Assembly (NCBI RefSeq): GCF_001598455.1
Contig: NZ_BCYZ01000008.1
Coordinates: forward strand, 42,612 to 106,611
Reading direction: 5' to 3'
Source of the DNA: Sphingomonas pruni NBRC 15498
GTDB lineage: Bacteria; Pseudomonadota; Alphaproteobacteria; Sphingomonadales; Sphingomonadaceae
DNA: 64,000 bases
Shown: one piece after another, positions 1 through 9,900 of the stretch
Numbering within the stretch: the first letter of the stretch is position 1
Layout: each line of letters starts with the position of its first letter
The notes under the pieces: generated by a model
Databases searched by the model: none
What the model was told of the DNA's origin: nothing
The model's input: only the letters and a program-made list of their open reading frames with translations
Position numbers and translations under genes: made by a program

Positions 1-237
1 CAGCAGGCCGCCACCCATGGCCACGGCATAGCGCGTGCCTCTGGGCGCCGGGCCGGCACGACCGGCGAGCGCCATGCAATAGTTCAGGTCGTTGCGAATT
101 ACGTCGGCCGGCTGGCCGTCTCCGTAAAACATGAAAAATTTGGTGGTGTCATCGTCGTCCTTGTCCTTCGCGGATGCGACGGTCGGACTGCACAGCACCG
201 CCGCGGCAACCGCCGCGGCGCAGAATTTTCGGATCAT
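1..237 (-). CDS. secreted hypothetical protein, 3' end beyond the window
   Basis: The ATG at 237 opens a frame that stays open through base 1, so only the first 79 residues are visible and the C-terminus is missing. Residues 1-23 look like a Sec signal peptide: a basic start (MIRK), an alanine/valine core, then a cut near ASA-KD. An acidic KDKDDDD stretch follows. The mature start contains KFFMFYGDG and a later DLNYC motif that resembles the region after the signal peptide in the secreted protein at 30302-30895. The function is unknown. Membership in the same small exported family is inference from this short similarity. Confidence 0.65.
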   Translation of the reverse strand, partial: MIRKFCAAAVAAAVLCSPTVASAKDKDDDDTTKFFMFYGDGQPADVIRNDLNYCMALAGRAGPAPRGTRYAVAMGGGLL

Positions 238-348
238 GCGACCTCCCCCTTGAACCGCGCGCCGAATCGGCGACGGCAAACAAAAGGCTATCGCTGGTTT
301 TGGCCGCAGCCAAGTCGGATCGGCGGCCAACAGCGTGCGGCTGCTGGG

Positions 349-1008
349 TTATTTCACACGCCGCGCGCCGAGAACGCGCACCGGCGCCGCAGGGACCTCT
401 CCCTTGAACGACCCGCGCACGGTTGCATTGGGGTCAATCGGCGCGTCGAAGATCTTCAGCACAACGTCCATGCCGTCAACCACCCGCCCGAACGCGGCAT
501 AGCCGAGATTGGTCTTGAGCGCGTCGTCGGGCTTGGTCGGGTCGGCATCGAACGACGGCTGGTCGCCGACGCTGATGGTGAAGTCTCCGCGCGCCGAGCC
601 CGGCGCCAGCCGCGCGGTCGACAGCGTTCCGTTGAGATGCTTCAGGCCGGTGATCGTGGTCGGCTCGTGCTTGATCGGCGGCAATGTCCGCTTGGGATCG
701 CCGTTGGTCCCGAACTGCACGAAGCCAAATTTGTCGGCGACCTTGCAGGTCCGGTAGAAGGTGATGCCGTCGAGCTTCTTCTGGTCGACATAATGCAGGA
801 AATTGGCGGCGGTGACCGGCGCCTTGGCCGTCTCGACCTCGACCGTGAAACTGCCGGCCGTCGTGTCGATCTTCACGCGTGGCAAAGCGGGCACGGGCGT
901 CGGCGCGACGGCAGGCGCCGGCGCGGGCTGCGGCGCAGGTGCGGGACTCGTCTGGGCTAGTACCGGCGTCGCCAACAGGCCCAGCGTCATGGGAATCAGT
1001 CGCCGCAT
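349..1008 (-). CDS. periplasmic cyclophilin-type peptidyl-prolyl cis-trans isomerase
   Basis: This 219-residue protein has a signal peptide at about residues 1-18 (cut near VLA-QT). An alanine/proline-rich linker runs to about residue 43, and a cyclophilin fold fills the rest. Cyclophilin landmarks are FYR at 84-86, HLNGTLSTAR at 124-133 (family HxxGxxSMAR) and the GYAAFGRVVDGMDVV stretch near 169. The protein would catalyse proline isomerisation and assist folding in the periplasm. The usual FHRVIxxFxxQGGD active-site stretch is altered here: FYR is followed by TCKVADKFGFVQFG. Catalytic efficiency is therefore uncertain, although the fold assignment is good. It lies downstream of gatB on the same strand. 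Confidence 0.85.
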   Translation of the reverse strand: MRRLIPMTLGLLATPVLAQTSPAPAPQPAPAPAVAPTPVPALPRVKIDTTAGSFTVEVETAKAPVTAANFLHYVDQKKLDGITFYRTCKVADKFGFVQFGTNGDPKRTLPPIKHEPTTITGLKHLNGTLSTARLAPGSARGDFTISVGDQPSFDADPTKPDDALKTNLGYAAFGRVVDGMDVVLKIFDAPIDPNATVRGSFKGEVPAAPVRVLGARRVK

Positions 1009-1105
1009 CGTTCTCGCTCCTTTTGAGAGTCAGCCTATTTCGCCGGGCAGACGGCGGCAACTGCCCTCAGCGGCAAGCTCCTACGGCTCAAAACGGCGCC
1101 GTCTC

Positions 1106-2593
1106 TCAGGACAGCGCCTTCTTGAGCAATTCATTGACCACACCGGGATTGGCCTTGCCGCCCATCGCCTTCATCGTCTGGCCGACGAAGAAACCGAACA
1201 GGGCTTCCTTGCCGCCGCGATACTGCTCCAGCTGGTTCGGATTCTTCGCCAGCACATCGGCGATCACCGCCTCGATCGCGCCGGTATCGCTGGTCTGCTT
1301 CAGTCCGCGCTCCTCGACGATCTTGCCGGGGGCATCGCCGGTTTCGAGCATCACCTCGAACACCTGCTTGGCAAGGCTGCCGGACAAGGTGCCATTGTCG
1401 ACCAGCGCCAGCAATTCAGCCGCCTGACCCGGCGTCACCGGCGATTCGGTGATGTCCTTGCCCAGCCGGTTGAGCGCGCCGAACAATTCGGACGATACCC
1501 AGTTCGCCGCCGCGACGGGCTTGGCGCTTTCGTCGAGCAAGGCGTCGAACCAGCGCGCGGTCTCGACCTCGGCGGTCAGCACGGCGGCCTGATAAGGCGT
1601 GATGCCCTGCGCTTCGTACCGCGCGCGCTTGGCGTCCGGCAGTTCCGGGAGGCTGTCGCGGCATGCCTCCAGGAACGCATCGTCGAGCTCGAGCGGCAGC
1701 AGGTCGGGATCGGGGAAATAGCGGTAATCGTGCGCGTCTTCCTTCGACCGCATCGACCGCGTCGTGCCGGTGTCGGGATTGAACAGCCGCGTTTCCTGGA
1801 CGATCTGGCCGCCCGATTCGAGCACGTCGACCTGGCGCGACGCCTCATGCTCGATCGCCTGCATGACAAAGCGGATCGAGTTGACGTTCTTGGTCTCGGT
1901 CCGCGTACCGAAATCGTCACCGGGCTTGCGGACCGACACGTTGACGTCGGCGCGCATCGAGCCCTGGTCCATATTGCCGTCGCACGATCCGACATAGCGC
2001 AGGATCGAGCGCAATTTGGTCAGATAGGCCCCCGCCTCGGCCGGCGAGCGCATGTCGGGCTTGCTGACGATCTCCATCAACGCGACGCCCGAGCGATTGA
2101 GATCGACATAGGACCGCGTCGGATGCTGGTCGTGCATCAGCTTGCCGGCATCCTGCTCGACATGGATGCGCTCGACGCCGATCTTCTTGGTCGCCTCCGC
2201 CTCGCCTTCCAGCTCGATCTCGATCGCACCCTCCCCGACCAGCGGATGGTAGAGCTGGCTGATCTGATAGCCCTGCGGCAAATCGGCGTAGAAGTAATTC
2301 TTGCGGTCGAACCGCGACCATTTGTTGATCTTGGCATCGATGGCCATGCCGGTGCGCACCGCCTGGCGGATGCATTCACGGTTGGGCACAGGCAGCATGC
2401 CGGGCATCGCCGCGTCGACCAGCGACACTTGTGTGTTGGGCTCGGCACCAAACGCCGTCGCCGCACCGGAGAACAATTTGGCCTGCGAGGTGACCTGGGC
2501 GTGCACCTCGAGCCCGATGATCACTTCCCAGTCGCCGGTGGCGCCATGGATGCGGTAGGTCGAAGGAGCGGCAGTGCTGAGCGGTTCGGTCAT
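1106..2593 (-). CDS. gatB: Asp-tRNA(Asn)/Glu-tRNA(Gln) amidotransferase subunit B
   Basis: GatB is the tRNA-binding and kinase subunit of GatCAB. This complex amidates mischarged Glu-tRNA(Gln) and Asp-tRNA(Asn) in the cytoplasm. The frame gives 495 residues from the ATG at 2593, a normal length. An upstream ATG at 2623 would add ten residues with no family counterpart. The N-terminal catalytic domain opens with [13 protein letters not shown] and contains the conserved [14 protein letters not shown] stretch. A helical middle region follows. The last 150 residues form the YqeY-like tail, with a [13 protein letters not shown] segment. gatA and gatC are not adjacent. A response-regulator gene and a hairpin repeat lie upstream. 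Confidence 0.95.
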   Translation of the reverse strand: MTEPLSTAAPSTYRIHGATGDWEVIIGLEVHAQVTSQAKLFSGAATAFGAEPNTQVSLVDAAMPGMLPVPNRECIRQAVRTGMAIDAKINKWSRFDRKNYFYADLPQGYQISQLYHPLVGEGAIEIELEGEAEATKKIGVERIHVEQDAGKLMHDQHPTRSYVDLNRSGVALMEIVSKPDMRSPAEAGAYLTKLRSILRYVGSCDGNMDQGSMRADVNVSVRKPGDDFGTRTETKNVNSIRFVMQAIEHEASRQVDVLESGGQIVQETRLFNPDTGTTRSMRSKEDAHDYRYFPDPDLLPLELDDAFLEACRDSLPELPDAKRARYEAQGITPYQAAVLTAEVETARWFDALLDESAKPVAAANWVSSELFGALNRLGKDITESPVTPGQAAELLALVDNGTLSGSLAKQVFEVMLETGDAPGKIVEERGLKQTSDTGAIEAVIADVLAKNPNQLEQYRGGKEALFGFFVGQTMKAMGGKANPGVVNELLKKALS

Positions 2594-2640
2594 GCCGGCG
2601 CAGATAGACGTTTGGGTCACCACGCATCAAGCCCGACTCC

Positions 2641-2715
2641 GTCATCCCAGCGAAAGCTGGGATCTCGAGCGATGGCGCAATGCGGCATGATGCCCCATCT
2701 TTCGCTGGGGCGACG
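2641..2715. repeat. double-hairpin intergenic repeat, CCCAGCGAAAGCTGGG type
   Basis: Two short inverted-repeat stems (CCCAGCGAAAGCTGGG and its partner CCCCATCTTTCGCTGGGG) face each other across about 30 bases. The outer ends, GTCATCCC and GGGGCGAC, also pair. The element lies between gatB and the response-regulator gene. A close relative is at 5209-5283. Confidence 0.8.
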
Positions 2716-2717
2716 GG

Positions 2718-3161
2718 CTATTGGGCAGCCGCTTCCTGATCGAACAGCGAGAAGCCGCGCGGCAGGCGGCGCGGGCGCGGCCGTCCCTGGATCTGCCCAT
2801 CGATCGCGGCGATCGCGGCGATCAGGTCGACCGGCCGATAGGGCTTGGCGAGACAGCCGCGGGCGAAAGCTCGGCCGCCTTCCGGGCATTCGCCGGTGAC
2901 GAAGACGACCGCGACTCCCCGGGCATGAGCTACCCGGGCGACATCGATGCCGCTGCCATCCGCCAGGGTGATATCGACAAGAACGAGGTGCACGTCCGCA
3001 CCCGAACCGAGCACCGCGACGGCGTCGGCGACACGATCGACCGTGGCCACGACTTCGAACCCCTGTTCGATCAGCGAATGTTCGTTTTCGAATGCGATCA
3101 GCGGCTCGTCCTCGCAGACGAGGAGGCGGGTGATGACTCTTTTTGCGTGTCCGAACACCAT
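2718..3161 (-). CDS. single-domain response regulator (CheY-like receiver)
   Basis: This 147-residue protein is essentially one receiver domain. Visible landmarks are the acidic pair E17/D18 in LLVCEDEP, the probable phospho-acceptor D63 in LVLVDITLADGSG, T89 in VVFVTGE, and K106 in CLAKPYRP. A poorly conserved tail of about 30 residues follows. There is no DNA-binding or enzymatic output domain, so it probably relays phosphate or acts through protein contacts. No histidine kinase is nearby. The exact start is uncertain: GTG codons inside the first ten residues are alternatives to the ATG at 3161. Confidence 0.85.
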   Translation of the reverse strand: MVFGHAKRVITRLLVCEDEPLIAFENEHSLIEQGFEVVATVDRVADAVAVLGSGADVHLVLVDITLADGSGIDVARVAHARGVAVVFVTGECPEGGRAFARGCLAKPYRPVDLIAAIAAIDGQIQGRPRPRRLPRGFSLFDQEAAAQ

Positions 3162-3291
3162 GATCGTTCAACCCAGTCGCGCGCAGATCGTTTCGTCTGC
3201 GCGTCGTTACGTGTGCGTGGCTTAACGCCCGGCAACGGGTCCGGTGTAAATTTTCCCCCGTTCCCCTGCCAATCGGTATATTGGCGCGCCA

Positions 3292-4623
3292 ATGCCTCCC
3301 TCCAAGACTCCCGACGATCAACGGATCGCAAAAATGTTGGCGCGCGCCGGAATCGCCTCGCGCCGCGAAGTCGAACGCATGATTTCCGAAGGCCGGATCG
3401 CGATCGACGGCGTCGTCGTCGAGACGCCGGCGACTTTGCTGACCTCGCTCGCCGGCGTCACCGTCGACGGCAATCCGGTGCGCGAGGCGGAAGCCGCGCG
3501 GCTGTTCCTCTACCACAAGCCCAAGGGCCTGCTGGTCACCGAACGCGATCCGGCGGGGCGCCCGACGATCTATGATCGCTTGCCCAAAGGGTTGCCGCGG
3601 CTGGTCCCGGTCGGCCGGCTCGACCTCGCCACCGAAGGGCTGTTGCTGCTGACCACCGATGGCGGGCTCAAGCGCCAGCTCGAACTGCCGGCGACCGGCG
3701 TCGAGCGCGTCTACCGTGCCCGCGCTTATGGCAATGTGACCCAGGTCCAACTCGAGGAGTTGATCCATGGCGTCGAGATCGAGGGCGTCCGGTATGGATC
3801 GATCGATGCCAATATGGAGCGTCGCACCGGCGCAAATTTCTGGATCGAGCTCAAGCTGACCGAAGGCAAGAACCGCGAAGTGCGGCGCGTGCTCGAATAT
3901 CTCGGCCTGGAAGTCAGCCGCCTGCTTCGCACGCGCTATGGCCCGTTCGTGCTCGGCGACCTGCCGGTCGGGGCGATCGGCGAAGTGCGCGCGCACGATA
4001 TCGATTCGTTCCGCAAGGATCCGACGAGGCTCGATCTGCCGCAACCGGCGCGCAAGCAAACCGCCGCGCTTTCGAACCCGACGCCTTCAGCCGCGCCACG
4101 CCCCGCTCCGCCAAGCCGGCAAGGAAATCCCCGAGCCCGTACCGAACCAGAGCGGCCACGCTGGCAGGCTGCGGCGCCTCGCACCGCCGCTCGCCCGGTC
4201 TCTTCGGAGACGCACCAGCGACCGTCGCAAGACGGCCCGCGTCGTTCGGACCATGCCCGCGATGCGACCGACCGAGTGCCGTTCAAGGAACGTGGCGCAC
4301 GCAATTCCTCGTCCGACGACGTGCCGCGCTCGGCAGCGGGCAAGCGCCCGCCCAAACCCAAAGCCGGCCCGCGCCAGCGCGCCGACGGAACGCTGGCGAC
4401 ACGCTCGACCGGCGCGCGCAGCGATCGCTCCCGCAATTTTCGCAACGACCGCGGGGATCGTGATGCGGCCGAACGGCCAGAGCGTCCCGCTCGCCCTTCC
4501 GGTGGGACTTCCTCACGTGGTCCTGCCCGTCCTTCAGGCCCGGCGCGTCCCTCTGGGGCGTCGGATTCGCGCGGCCCTTCCCGCCCGCGTGGCGGACCGC
4601 GCCCGCCGCGAAAGCCGCGATAG
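3292..4623 (+). CDS. rluB: 23S rRNA pseudouridine synthase, RluB/RsuA family, with long basic tail
   Basis: The protein converts a uridine in 23S rRNA (RluB type) to pseudouridine. Residues 1-60 form an S4 RNA-binding domain (RIAKMLARAGIASRREVER). The catalytic domain covers about 70-240, with VGRLDLATEGLLLLTTDGG carrying the catalytic aspartate (GRLD) and KLTEGKNREVRR further on. Residues from about 255 to 443 are a disordered Arg/Pro/Ser/Gly-rich tail that makes the protein much longer than E. coli RluB. Such tails are common in alphaproteobacterial homologues and probably bind RNA. rsmD starts directly after the stop codon, so the two rRNA-modification genes form an operon. Confidence 0.93.
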   Translation: MPPSKTPDDQRIAKMLARAGIASRREVERMISEGRIAIDGVVVETPATLLTSLAGVTVDGNPVREAEAARLFLYHKPKGLLVTERDPAGRPTIYDRLPKGLPRLVPVGRLDLATEGLLLLTTDGGLKRQLELPATGVERVYRARAYGNVTQVQLEELIHGVEIEGVRYGSIDANMERRTGANFWIELKLTEGKNREVRRVLEYLGLEVSRLLRTRYGPFVLGDLPVGAIGEVRAHDIDSFRKDPTRLDLPQPARKQTAALSNPTPSAAPRPAPPSRQGNPRARTEPERPRWQAAAPRTAARPVSSETHQRPSQDGPRRSDHARDATDRVPFKERGARNSSSDDVPRSAAGKRPPKPKAGPRQRADGTLATRSTGARSDRSRNFRNDRGDRDAAERPERPARPSGGTSSRGPARPSGPARPSGASDSRGPSRPRGGPRPPRKPR

Positions 4624-5160
4624 ATGCGGATCATTGCCGGACAGTGGCGCGGCCGCCCGCTTGTCGCACCCAAAGGTGACGCGACTCGCCCGACCGCGGA
4701 TCGCACGCGCGAAGCCTTGTTCTCGATGCTGACGAGCCGGCTCGGCAGTTTCGAGGACTTGGCCGTCGCCGATCTGTTCGCCGGCTCGGGCGCGTTGGGG
4801 CTCGAAGCTTTGTCGCGCGGTGCAGCATCCTGCCTGTTCGTCGAGCAGGACAAGGCCGCGCTGGACGCGCTGCGCGCCAACATCGCCAAGCTCGGCGCCA
4901 AGGCCGACATCCGCGCACAATCGGTCCTGGCGCTCGGTCCGGCGCGCGCGCCGCTCGATCTGATCCTGATGGACCCGCCGTACGACACTGGCGCCGGCAT
5001 CGTGGCGCTCGACAAGTTTGCCCGGCTGGGCTGGATCGGCCCAGCGAGTTGGGTGAGTATCGAAACCGCGAAGAACGAAAAGGTCGAGCTCGCCGGGTTC
5101 GAAGTCGATGCCGACAAGATCTATGGCAAGGCCCGTGTGACGTTGCTCAGGCAAATATGA
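4624..5160 (+). CDS. rsmD: 16S rRNA (guanine966-N2)-methyltransferase
   Basis: RsmD methylates G966 of 16S rRNA during 30S assembly. The 178-residue length is typical. Family marks are MRIIAGQWRGRPL at the N-terminus, the SAM-binding DLFAGSGALGLEALSRGA around 54-71, and the catalytic DPPY motif in LILMDPPYDTG near 118-127. The ATG follows the rluB stop codon with no gap (TAG-ATG), so it is presumably translated by reinitiation on the same mRNA. The gene is followed by a double-hairpin repeat that may end the transcript. Confidence 0.95.
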   Translation: MRIIAGQWRGRPLVAPKGDATRPTADRTREALFSMLTSRLGSFEDLAVADLFAGSGALGLEALSRGAASCLFVEQDKAALDALRANIAKLGAKADIRAQSVLALGPARAPLDLILMDPPYDTGAGIVALDKFARLGWIGPASWVSIETAKNEKVELAGFEVDADKIYGKARVTLLRQI

Positions 5161-5208
5161 TCGTCGCCCCGGCGCAGGTCAGATCATCACCCCCGGCGAA
5201 AATAATCC

Positions 5209-5283
5209 GTCATCCCAGCGCAAGCTGGGATCTCAAGCGATATCGCGATACGGCCTGAGACCCCAGCTTTCGCTGGGGTGACG
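5209..5283. repeat. double-hairpin intergenic repeat, CCCAGCGCAAGCTGGG type
   Basis: Same architecture and nearly the same stems as the element at 2641-2715: GTCATCCCAGCGCAAGCTGGGATCTC facing GAGACCCCAGCTTTCGCTGGGGTGAC. It sits between the convergent rsmD and monooxygenase genes, where it could also act as a bidirectional terminator. Confidence 0.8.
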
Positions 5284-5304
5284 GCCACTTCCAACGGCTC
5301 TTTT

Positions 5305-6768
5305 CTAAGCCGCCTTCTTCGCCGGCTTCGGCATCGGATTGGAGAATTTCATCTCGTCGTCGACCGACCCGAATTTCAGCGCCATCAGGTCGCGGACGTA
5401 ATTCTGGTGGACTCGCCACGGCTTGCGGTCGCCCTGGCGCGGGAATTTGTCGATCGAGCGCTGGACATAGCCCGAGGTGAAATCGAGGAACGGCTCCTCC
5501 CCCACTGGTGCGGAAGGCTGCGGCGTCGCCTGGCGCAGGCCGCGCTTGCGCATCGTGTTGAGCACCCGGCAGACATAGGCGCAGGTCAGGTCCGCCTTCA
5601 GCGTCCAGGACGCATTGGTATAGCCGAACGAGGAGGCCATGTTCGGGATGCCCGAATACATCATGCCCTTGTAATTGATCGTCCGCGACAGATCCTTGAC
5701 CTCGCCGTCGACCGAGAATTGGACGTCGCTCAGCAATTGCAGCTCCAGCCCCGTCGCGGTCACGACGACGTCGGCCGGAAGCGTCTTGCCGGACTTGAGC
5801 AGGAGTCCTTCGGGCACGAACCGCTCGATCGTATCGGTCACGACATCGGCCTTGCCCTCGCGGATCGCGCGGAACAGGTCCCCGTCGGGCACCAGGCAGA
5901 GGCGCTGATCCCAGGGATTGTAGCGCGGGGTGAAATGCGTCTCGATGTCCTGACCGGGCAGTTCGGCGCGGACCATGTCGATGATCCGCTCCTTTGCTTT
6001 GGCCGGATGCTTCCGCGCCTGATTGAAGAAGAACAGCCCGAACAACACGTTGCGCCAGCGCACCAGACTATAGGCCAGCTTGCCCGGCAGCTTGGCGCGC
6101 AGCCAGTTGGCCAATTTATCCTCGGCCGGCCGCGCGACGATATAGGTCGGCGACCGCTGCAGCATGGTGACGCTCTCGGCTGTGTCGGACATTGCGGGGA
6201 CCAACGTGACCGCGGTCGCGCCCGAGCCGATCACCACCACCTTCTTGCCCGAATAATCGAGGTCCTGCGGCCAGAATTGCGGGTGGACGATGCGCCCCTT
6301 GAAGTCCTCCGCGCCGGCAAAGTCGGGCGAATGGCCCTTGGCGTAATTGTAATAGCCCGAGCACATGAAGAGGAAATTGCAGGTCAGCGTGACCGGGCCG
6401 TCGGCGGTGTCGGCCTCCACCGTCCAGCGCGCGTCTTCGGTCGACCACGACGCCTTCTTGACGTGGTGGTTATAGCGGATGTGCTTGTCGATGCCGTATT
6501 CGGCCGCGGTTTCCTTGAGATATTTCAGGATCGCCGGCCCGTCGGCGATCGCCTTCGCCTCGGTCCACGGCTTGAACGCATAGCCCAGCGTGTACATGTC
6601 CGAATCCGACCGGATGCCGGGATAGCGGAACAGGTCCCACGTCCCGCCCATCTGCGGCCGCCCTTCCAGGATCGCATAGCTGCGGTCGGGACTCTGCGAC
6701 TGCAGATAATAGCCTGCGCCGATTCCCGAAATGCCCGCGCCCACGACCAGGACGTCGAAATGCTCCAT
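5305..6768 (-). CDS. EthA-like flavin-containing Baeyer-Villiger monooxygenase
   Basis: This is a cytoplasmic FAD/NADPH enzyme expected to insert oxygen next to ketones or oxidise sulfur compounds. The ATG at 6768 has GAGAGG about eight bases upstream and gives 487 residues. Upstream codons to 6834 lack family support. VVGAGISGIGAGYY near residues 7-20 is the FAD Rossmann motif. FKGRIVHPQFWP fits the FxGxxxHxxxWP fingerprint of Baeyer-Villiger enzymes. VVVIGSGATAVTLVP is the NADPH motif. From recalled sequence, blocks such as GGTWDLFRYPGIRSDSDMYT closely match mycobacterial EthA. The natural substrate is unknown. Confidence 0.9.
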   Translation of the reverse strand: MEHFDVLVVGAGISGIGAGYYLQSQSPDRSYAILEGRPQMGGTWDLFRYPGIRSDSDMYTLGYAFKPWTEAKAIADGPAILKYLKETAAEYGIDKHIRYNHHVKKASWSTEDARWTVEADTADGPVTLTCNFLFMCSGYYNYAKGHSPDFAGAEDFKGRIVHPQFWPQDLDYSGKKVVVIGSGATAVTLVPAMSDTAESVTMLQRSPTYIVARPAEDKLANWLRAKLPGKLAYSLVRWRNVLFGLFFFNQARKHPAKAKERIIDMVRAELPGQDIETHFTPRYNPWDQRLCLVPDGDLFRAIREGKADVVTDTIERFVPEGLLLKSGKTLPADVVVTATGLELQLLSDVQFSVDGEVKDLSRTINYKGMMYSGIPNMASSFGYTNASWTLKADLTCAYVCRVLNTMRKRGLRQATPQPSAPVGEEPFLDFTSGYVQRSIDKFPRQGDRKPWRVHQNYVRDLMALKFGSVDDEMKFSNPMPKPAKKAA

Positions 6769-6874
6769 ATGCTTTACCTCTCCGCCATACCGGATATTCG
6801 ATTTTGCGCGGGTTGCAAAGAGGCTTGTTGACATAGGTGTCAGTTAGCTGGGCGAAGGTGGTTAATACTCCTCA

Positions 6875-6963
6875 GTCACCCCGGCCTTGTGCCGGGGTCC
6901 ACTCCTCCACAGCCAAGCTGAGGCGTTGTTGCACGGTGGATGCCGGGACAAGCCCGGCATGAC
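6875..6963. repeat. double-hairpin repeat, CCCCGGnnTTGTnCCGGGG type
   Basis: GTCACCCCGGCCTTGTGCCGGGGTCC faces GGATGCCGGGACAAGCCCGGCATGAC, giving two hairpins whose outer ends also pair. A related copy is at 25885-25989. It lies between tamB and the monooxygenase gene. Confidence 0.8.
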
Positions 6964-6977
6964 GGGCGGGGAAGCGG

Positions 6978-9900
6978 TCAGAAATCCTTCTGATACTTGA
7001 TGCTCGCGCCCGATCCGGTGAACGATCCGGTCTGCGACAGGATGCTGAGGCTGCGGGTCAGCGCGATCTCCAGCTGGGTTGCGGTGAAGCCCTTCGCGTC
7101 GGTGATGATCTCCACATAGATATTGTCGGTGATGTACTTGCCCGCCGCCAGAGCGGTGCCGCGGCCCGATGCCTGGTCGGCGCTCAGAATGCGCAACCGG
7201 TCGATCCCCGCCGCGCTGCGCAGCTTGCCGAGCGGGTTGAGTCCCCCGCCCCCGCCGCGCAGCGAGTTGAGCGCGGCGGCGAGCTGGATCGCCTCGGTCG
7301 CCGACAGATTCTGCGGGCTCGATCCGAACAGCAACCGGCTCAGCACTTCGTCCTGCGGCAGTGCCGGCGACGAGGTGAAGGCGACTTGCGGCCGCTGTCC
7401 GGTACCGGTGATGTTGATGATTGCGTTGATGCCGTTGGTGTTGGTCGAGGCCGAGATATCGATCGTCGGGTCCGACAGCGCGCCTCCGTTGAAGCGGACC
7501 GTGCCGCGATCGATGTCGAAGCGCTTGCCCGCGAAATTGTATGTGCCACGCACGATCGTCGCATTGCCCGATACGATCGGCGTGGTCGACGTGCCGCTGA
7601 CCCGCATGAACATCCGCCATTCGGACTCGAGGCCCATGCCGGTGACAAAGATCTGGTCGTCGGCGCGGATGCGGATATCGAGCGCATAGCTGCTCGGCGG
7701 CTTGGGCGCGATGTGCGGGCGAGGCGGATCGCTCTTGCGGCGGATACCCTTCAGTTCCTCGACCTCGGCCTGCCCCTGATAGACGACCTCGTAGCGCGCA
7801 TTGGGGATCCTCAAGTCGCCCTTGATCAGCCCGCCCTGCGGGCCGTTGGTCACCGCAAGCGTACCCGTCGCCGTCGCGCCGAGCGAATCGCCGCTGGCCA
7901 AAGTCGCATTGTTGAGCTTGGCGTTGAGGTTCATCGGGAAATTCTGCTCGGCGGACAGTCCGACCCAACCGCTCGCCTCGACCGTGCCGTCGCCGGCCTT
8001 GGCGTTCAATTGGCTGATCTCGAGCCGGTCGTTGGTGAATCGCCCGGCGAGCTTCATCTGGGTCAGCTTGGTGCCGTAATTCGAATTGATATAGGTCAGA
8101 TTGTCGCCGCGCACGATGCCGTTGAGCTGCGGCGCGCCCAGCCGGCCGGAGAAATCCGCCGCGACGACGACGCCGCCCGCGACCTGCTGGCCCGCCAGAC
8201 CGGAGAGCGAGAACAGCACGTCAGACGGGCCATTGTAGCGGATGCCGCCCGACAGCGGCGCGGCATAGAGCCGATCCATCCAACTCGCGCCGCCGCCCAA
8301 AGGCGCCAACCGTGCCTGCAGCCTGCCGACCGTGGTCGCCCCACGCTTGACCAGCGCGCGCGCGTCCGCGCCGGCCTCGGTCAGCCGGCCGACCACCTGG
8401 ATGTCGACAGGCTCGGAGACGATCACCGCGTTCGACCGGGTAAAGTTGGCGATCGCCAGGCGCGTATCGATGCTCGGCACCGCCACGCCCGCCGGCTGGA
8501 CATAGTCGATGCTGCCGGTGGCACTGCCATCGATATTAAGATTCGGCACCAGCGCGTTGGCCACCGACAAATCGAGCTTGTCGAGCCGCGCCTGCAGCGA
8601 CATCCCCTTGCCATAGGTGCCGGCGATCCGCGCGCTGCCCTTGTCGAAATCGACTTGCGTCGGAAGCAGGCGATATTCGCCGTTCAGCGGCTCAATCTGC
8701 GCCGCGTGCGGCGTACGAAAGCCGATACCATTGGCCTTGCCGGACACTGCGACCAGCCACAATTTCGGCTGCAGCCGGGCGTTGATACCCATGCTGAACG
8801 GCACGCCCGACGATCCCGCCAGCACCGCCTGTGCTGTGCCGCTGCCGTTCGAATAATTAATCTTGGCGCGCGCCGCCTGGAACACGGTGGCGCCGTAGCG
8901 CATGTTGCCGATCTGAATATCGGCCAGCACGCGCGGCGCGTTCGGGTAGAGGACGACGCTGGCGCTGACGATCGCGCGGCCGATGGTGAAATCCTGATTG
9001 CCCGGGATCGTGGCATTATAGGCGCGCGCGGCGATGTCGGCGCGCTGCACCTTGCCCTCCGCGCCCAGCGTCGCCGTGCCGTTGATCCCCGATCCCGCGA
9101 ATTGCAGCTTGCCGGCAAACGGTCCCGCCGCGGTCTGTTGCAGCGCGCCGGTCAGGTTCATGCCCGCGAACGTGCTGCCCTGATTGACCTGGATTGCCAG
9201 CGTCTTGCCGCTGCGCACCAATATGTTGGCGCCGAACGGGCCGTAATTGGTCGTGCCCTTGGCGACGATGGCATAGCCCTCACCCTTGCCGCGGATAGTT
9301 GCCTCAAGCCCGGCGAGACCGACGCCGACACCCGGTCGCGGCGCATGGATCACGATCACCGGCGCGGCTGCGGTTCCGGTCACTCGCGCGTTGATCGGGC
9401 CGTAATCCTTCGAATTCGCGTCCCCGATGAACGCAATCTGGCCGTCGGGGCGATAGCTGCCCGAACCGCGATAGATGCTGAGCCGCGGCGCGGCGAGCTT
9501 GACGTTGGAGAAAGTGAAGACCCCGTCCGTGCCATAGCCGATATCGCTGGTGACGATCGCCTGGCCGCCGAGGAAACTTTCCGCACCTGAATTGAATATC
9601 TTGCGCGTCCGAGCCGCAATCCGTCCAGTGATGCCGAAACCGCCCTTGGGCATCGACACGAGCTTGGCGTCGGTCGTCAGGTCAACGATACCGATTCCGT
9701 CGATCGTGTAATCGTTGACCCGCCCCTTCAGCGCGCCGGTATAATGTCCGCTCGGCAGGTCGGCGACGACGATCGCGGTCGCGTCGATCTTGTCGGATTT
9801 CAGCTTCAGATTGTCTGACAGCAGCTTGCCGTTCGAATAAGCGAAGTCGCCCACCGCGCTGACGTTGATCAGCAACATGCCGGCCGCGGCATTCAACCCG

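Noticed and set aside
5278..6831. Long plus-strand frame opposite the EthA-like gene
   Set aside because: It is a GC-rich shadow frame with arginine-, aspartate- and leucine-heavy composition typical of antisense reading; the opposite strand matches a known family.
7386..9590. 734-residue plus-strand frame inside tamB
   Set aside because: Same reason: antisense shadow of tamB, with no family pattern.
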